From: Labilibaculum sp. DW002
Lineage (GTDB): Bacteria; Bacteroidota; Bacteroidia; Bacteroidales; Marinifilaceae
DNA: 64,000 bases
Reading direction: 5' to 3'
Assembly: GCF_029029525.1 (NCBI RefSeq)
Contig: NZ_JAKJSC010000002.1
Coordinates: 62,001 to 126,000 of the forward strand
The translations under genes and the position numbers were made by a program. Position 1 is the first letter of the stretch, and every line of letters begins with the position of its first letter. The notes under the pieces were generated by a model that worked only from the letters and a program-made list of their open reading frames with translations, was not told the origin of the DNA and ran no database searches. Shown in pieces: positions 60,985-64,000 of the stretch.

Positions 60985-62049
60985 ATGGACGAAACCCGAA
61001 AAATTATTCATATCGATATGGATGCATTTTTTGCTTCGGTAGAACAGTACGACAATGCTGAACTTCGGAACAAACCAATTGCTGTTGGAGGTTCTGGAGA
61101 TAGGGGAGTTGTGGCTGCTGCTAGTTATGAAGCAAGGAAATTTGGCGTGCATTCGGCAATGCCCTCCAAAACGGCAAAAAAAAGATGTCCACACTTAATT
61201 TTTGTAAAAGCAAGATTTGATCGTTACAAGGAAATATCGAAGCAAATAATGAATGTTTTTCTTGAATTTACGGATCTGGTTGAACCTCTTTCAATCGACG
61301 AAGCATTTTTAGATGTAACGCATAACAAGAAGAATCTTCCTTCTGCAAGTCTAATCGCCAAAGAAATTAAAATCCGCATAAAGGAAGTAACAGGTTTGAC
61401 TGCTTCAGCAGGGATATCGGTAAATAAATTTTTAGCTAAAATTGCTTCTGATTATCAGAAACCTGATGGTTTATTTGTTATTCCACCTAAGGATGTAGAA
61501 ACCTTTATTGAAGTTTTACCAATTGATAAATTTTTTGGTGTTGGTAAGGTAACTGCCGATAAAATGCATTATTTAGGTATTTTTCATGGTAAAGATTTAA
61601 AGAAAAGAAGTCTTGCTGATTTGACAAGAGTATTTGGTAAAGCTGGAGCTTACTATTATCAAGTCTCAAGAGGGATAGACAATCGAGCTGTTGATCCAAA
61701 TCGTATCCGCAAGTCGGTAGGTACTGAACACACATTTTATACAAACTTATCTGATAGAGAGTCTGTAAGGAAAGATATGAAACTTACTGCCGAGGATTTG
61801 GTTAAAAGGCTAGAAAAGAGTGGATTTAAAGGTAGAACTCTTAGTTTGAAAGTAAAATATAGTAGTTTCGAACAGGTTACGAGAAGCAAAACAATTCTTC
61901 AGGAAATATCCGGTTTAGATTCAATTATGAAAATTGCAGAGGAGTTATTGCTACAAGTCGAATTAAAGGAGAGCATTCGATTGTTAGGCTTGACGGTTTC
62001 GAATAAGGTTGATTTCTCTGAACCACAGCAATTAACATTAGATTTTTAA
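60985..62049 (+). CDS. dinB: DNA polymerase IV
   Basis: 354 residues, full-length Y-family polymerase. Palm residues in IIHIDMDAFFASVEQ (metal Asp) and the second site SIDEAFLDVT (Asp-Glu). Also AAASYEARKFGVHSAMP, ASAGISVNKFLAKIAS, a helix-hairpin-helix (FFGVGKVTADKMHYLGI) and the little-finger domain. It ends in EPQQLTLDF, matching the QL(S/D)LF-type beta-clamp-binding motif of the family. Copies damaged DNA with low fidelity. Confidence 0.95.
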   Translation: MDETRKIIHIDMDAFFASVEQYDNAELRNKPIAVGGSGDRGVVAAASYEARKFGVHSAMPSKTAKKRCPHLIFVKARFDRYKEISKQIMNVFLEFTDLVEPLSIDEAFLDVTHNKKNLPSASLIAKEIKIRIKEVTGLTASAGISVNKFLAKIASDYQKPDGLFVIPPKDVETFIEVLPIDKFFGVGKVTADKMHYLGIFHGKDLKKRSLADLTRVFGKAGAYYYQVSRGIDNRAVDPNRIRKSVGTEHTFYTNLSDRESVRKDMKLTAEDLVKRLEKSGFKGRTLSLKVKYSSFEQVTRSKTILQEISGLDSIMKIAEELLLQVELKESIRLLGLTVSNKVDFSEPQQLTLDF

Positions 62050-62151
62050 AATATTATCCAACTATAATAAAGAAATTAAGGTATTTTTATAATTTTACAC
62101 TCCCTTAAAAAAAGATAAGCCAGTATTTTATTATTGGCAATTAAATTTAAT

Positions 62152-62934
62152 ATGAAAAAATCACTTTATAACTTATTGATTGTTTCTGTCTTGCTCCTTG
62201 GAATTTCCGCCTGTGCAACAACTGAGAAAATCAATCAAACCGAAAATCAGAAGACCTATTCTATTGATTCTACATTAGATGCTTATTCGAAGCTAGATAC
62301 AAGCTTCAGGAATCTTATCGTAAGCTATAAATCTCAATTGGATGAGGAGATGAATATGGTGATTTCGATTGCAGATGAAGAAATGGTTACTGCTAAGCCT
62401 GAGAGTCAATTATCTAACTTTATTGCTGATGGAATGCTGCAAATAGGCAAGACATTTTGCAAAGATAATGGTCTTTTACATTCTGTGGATTTGGCAATTA
62501 TGAACTTGGGTGGGATTCGAACAGGAATGCCTAAGGGAGAGATTAGAACCGGAAGAATGTTTGAAATGCTGCCCTTTAAAAACAAATTGGTAATTGTTGG
62601 AATGAAAGGTGGAGATTTGAAAACACTTCTTGATCAGCTTGCTGAGTTTGGCGGAGAAGGATCTAGTGGATTTAAAATGGGTATTAAGGACCGCAAAGCA
62701 ATTGATGTTCTTGTTGATGGGAAAATCATCGATAAGGAAAAGATCTATTACGTTATTTCTGTTGATTATTTAGTGAATGGTGGAGGTAATATTACAGCAT
62801 TTAAGAATAGAGAAACATTTAGACATATGCATCAAATGTTGCGCTCTGAAATGATTAAATACATTCGTGAGAATTATAAGAATGGAAAACATATTTCTGC
62901 GAAACTAGATGGGAGGATTTATCATGTGGAATAG
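62152..62934 (+). CDS. lipoprotein with 5'-nucleotidase C-terminal domain
   Basis: 260 residues from the ATG at 62152; a TTG six codons earlier is less likely. Lipoprotein signal LLIVSVLLLGISAC with the lipobox Cys near position 20. The mature part is only the UshA-type C-terminal domain: ESQLSNFIADGMLQIG, VDLAIMNLGGIRTGMPKGEI, EMLPFKNKLVIVGMKG and YYVISVDYLVNGGGN. In normal enzymes this domain binds the nucleoside and is fused to the metallophosphatase. Here the phosphatase is the next gene, overlapping by 11 nt, so the two parts are separate proteins. Confidence 0.9.
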   Translation: MKKSLYNLLIVSVLLLGISACATTEKINQTENQKTYSIDSTLDAYSKLDTSFRNLIVSYKSQLDEEMNMVISIADEEMVTAKPESQLSNFIADGMLQIGKTFCKDNGLLHSVDLAIMNLGGIRTGMPKGEIRTGRMFEMLPFKNKLVIVGMKGGDLKTLLDQLAEFGGEGSSGFKMGIKDRKAIDVLVDGKIIDKEKIYYVISVDYLVNGGGNITAFKNRETFRHMHQMLRSEMIKYIRENYKNGKHISAKLDGRIYHVE

Positions 62935-63856
62935 AAGAGATTTTTTGAAAAATATTAGTCTTGCAAGTTTGGTTTTAGGAACGGGATTAATTTCTAAAAG
63001 ATCATTGGCAGCTAAGAATCAAATGCAAAAAATAACAATTTTGCATACGAATGATTTGCATTCTCGTATCGATCCTTTTCCTAAGGAAGATCCAGAATTC
63101 GGAGGTTTGGGAGGTTTTGCAAGAATAAATGCTTTGGTGCAAAAAATAAGAAAGACTGAAGATCATGTTTTGCTTTTTGATGCAGGAGATGTGTATCAGG
63201 GGACTCCCTATTTTAATTTTTTCGAAGGAGAGGCGGAATTCAAGCTGATGTCAAAGATTGGTTATGATGCCGGGAATATTGGAAATCATGAGTTTGATAA
63301 TGGAATTGAAGGAATCACAAATCAATTGAAGCACCTTAATTTCCCCTTGCTAAATGCAAATTATGATTTTACTGGAACGGACTTAGAAGGGAAAATACCG
63401 GCTTATAAAATCTTCGAGAAAGGAGATTTAAAGATCGGTGTTTTTGGTGTTGGTGTAGACTTAGATGGATATGTTGAAGCTAAAAATAGAAGTACAATAT
63501 CTTATATTGATCCTGTTGATGTGGCGGAAAAAATGCATCGTGTTTTAAAAGAGGAACAAAAATGTGATTTGATTATTTGTCTTTCCCATTTAGGATACAA
63601 AAATGAATATGGAGGAGACTCGGATTATGATTTTGCTAAAAAATCACGAGGGATTGATTTAATTATTGGTGGGCATTCTCATACTTTATTAGAAACACCC
63701 GATCGAGTGTTGAACAAAGATGGAGTTGAAGTATTGATCAATCAGGTAGGATGGGCTGGCATAGCACTTGGACGCATCGATTTCCATATTGATAAAAAGA
63801 ATAATATAAAATTAGCAGCTTCGAAGCTTTTCTCAGTAGATGATAAAATAGCTTAG
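62924..63856 (+). CDS. Tat-exported metallophosphatase (5'-nucleotidase N-terminal domain)
   Basis: 310 residues from the ATG at 62924, with GGGAGG at 62911-62916 as ribosome site; the earlier ATG at 62909 lies within that site. Twin-arginine signal WNRRDFLKNISLASLVLGTG. Metallophosphoesterase motifs: ILHTNDLHSRID, DAGDVYQGTP, GNIGNHEFDNG, LSHLGY, and IIGGHSHTLLE. It hydrolyses nucleotides or sugar-nucleotides in the periplasm; a dinuclear metal site is expected. It lacks the C-terminal domain, which is the preceding gene. The two probably form one functional enzyme. Confidence 0.92.
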   Translation: MWNRRDFLKNISLASLVLGTGLISKRSLAAKNQMQKITILHTNDLHSRIDPFPKEDPEFGGLGGFARINALVQKIRKTEDHVLLFDAGDVYQGTPYFNFFEGEAEFKLMSKIGYDAGNIGNHEFDNGIEGITNQLKHLNFPLLNANYDFTGTDLEGKIPAYKIFEKGDLKIGVFGVGVDLDGYVEAKNRSTISYIDPVDVAEKMHRVLKEEQKCDLIICLSHLGYKNEYGGDSDYDFAKKSRGIDLIIGGHSHTLLETPDRVLNKDGVEVLINQVGWAGIALGRIDFHIDKKNNIKLAASKLFSVDDKIA

Positions 63857-63912
63857 TGGATCAAATAATAATAGTTAACTTGTTGTTTGTAGTTGGTTAA
63901 AGAATAATACAA

Positions 63913-64000
63913 TTGAAGAATTCTAAATTTAAATTAGACAAGTCGAATTGGGCTTTGGTAGAAGGTTGGCTTTCTATTATTGGTAATATTTTACTTTTTG
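63913..64000 (+). CDS. start of a probable cation-diffusion-facilitator transporter (runs off the window)
   Basis: Only ~29 residues are visible. A TTG at 63913 (or 63892) opens a frame with a basic stretch (NSKFKLDKS) and then NWALVEGWLSIIGNILLF, which looks like the N-terminal first helix of CDF metal-efflux proteins (ALxEGWxSIxxNxxLF). The frame is still open at the window edge. Start codon and identity are tentative. Confidence 0.4.
   Translation, partial: MKNSKFKLDKSNWALVEGWLSIIGNILLF

Overview
This 64-kb window is AT-rich DNA from a Bacteroidota chromosome, most likely a marine, facultatively or strictly anaerobic member of the Marinilabiliales/Marinifilaceae type. The family-level placement is inference. 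The phylum rests on several observations. There is a type IX secretion (T9SS) adhesin with a gliding-motility C-terminal sorting domain next to a PorP/SprF-type gene. Several promoters match the Bacteroidota -33/-7 consensus (TTTG, about 19 nt, TAnnTTTG). Shine-Dalgarno sequences are mostly absent, tRNA genes lack an encoded CCA, and hybrid histidine kinases and DUF3127- and DUF6249-like proteins are present. Gene density is high and nothing looks like a prophage, IS element or CRISPR array.

Layout. 1-2.2 kb: end of a SPOR-domain protein, clpS, and an NfeD/flotillin (floA) membrane-microdomain pair. 2.3-2.9 kb: a tRNA-Ser followed by three identical tRNA-Pro genes, each with its own hairpin terminator. 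2.9-9.7 kb: serine dehydratase, a multi-PAS hybrid histidine kinase, a DoxX/membrane protein/TlpA-like operon and a VOC protein. 9.7-10.2 kb: a non-coding stretch with a minus-strand terminator that has no gene, and two related palindromes in front of a TetR-like gene. 10.2-14.5 kb: TetR-like regulator, dus, and a cobalamin-salvage block (cbiZ, an AAA NTPase, cobQ). 14.8-16.8 kb: Lrp/AsnC regulator and aminopeptidase P. 17.2-30.7 kb: a 4080-residue T9SS adhesin built of Ig-like repeats, including a four-domain cassette present three times in tandem, and its probable outer-membrane partner. 30.7-41 kb: an unknown protein, yaaA, an S9 peptidase, a MATE exporter with an elaborate leader, a second hybrid kinase, and rlmD. 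40.9-48.9 kb: a glycosidase-like lipoprotein, a divergent STAS-like/AAA pair, ABC-F, DUF418, rlmB and a membrane-anchored reductive-dehalogenase-like iron-sulfur protein. 49-54 kb: a KAS III enzyme, chalcone-isomerase-fold protein, SemiSWEET, MscS channel and M64 peptidase. 54.2-56 kb: an ECF sigma factor with a probable anti-sigma gene and a divergent DUF6249-like gene, both preceded by the same ECF-type promoter motif. 56-64 kb: DUF3127 protein, three peptidyl-prolyl isomerases, mnmD, a second MATE exporter, dinB, a 5'-nucleotidase split over two genes, and the start of a probable cation-efflux gene.

The parts most worth attention are four. (1) The MATE leader: a strong promoter about 19 nt from a 14-codon ORF with a good Shine-Dalgarno, a hairpin that can cover that site, and a chain of overlapping small ORFs running into the transporter. 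(2) The paired divergent ECF promoters, which suggest a self-contained envelope-stress regulon. (3) The giant adhesin with its triplicated Ig cassette. (4) The RdhA-like membrane protein, in a genome that also salvages cobalamin. Functional names are family assignments from motifs read by eye; no database search was run.
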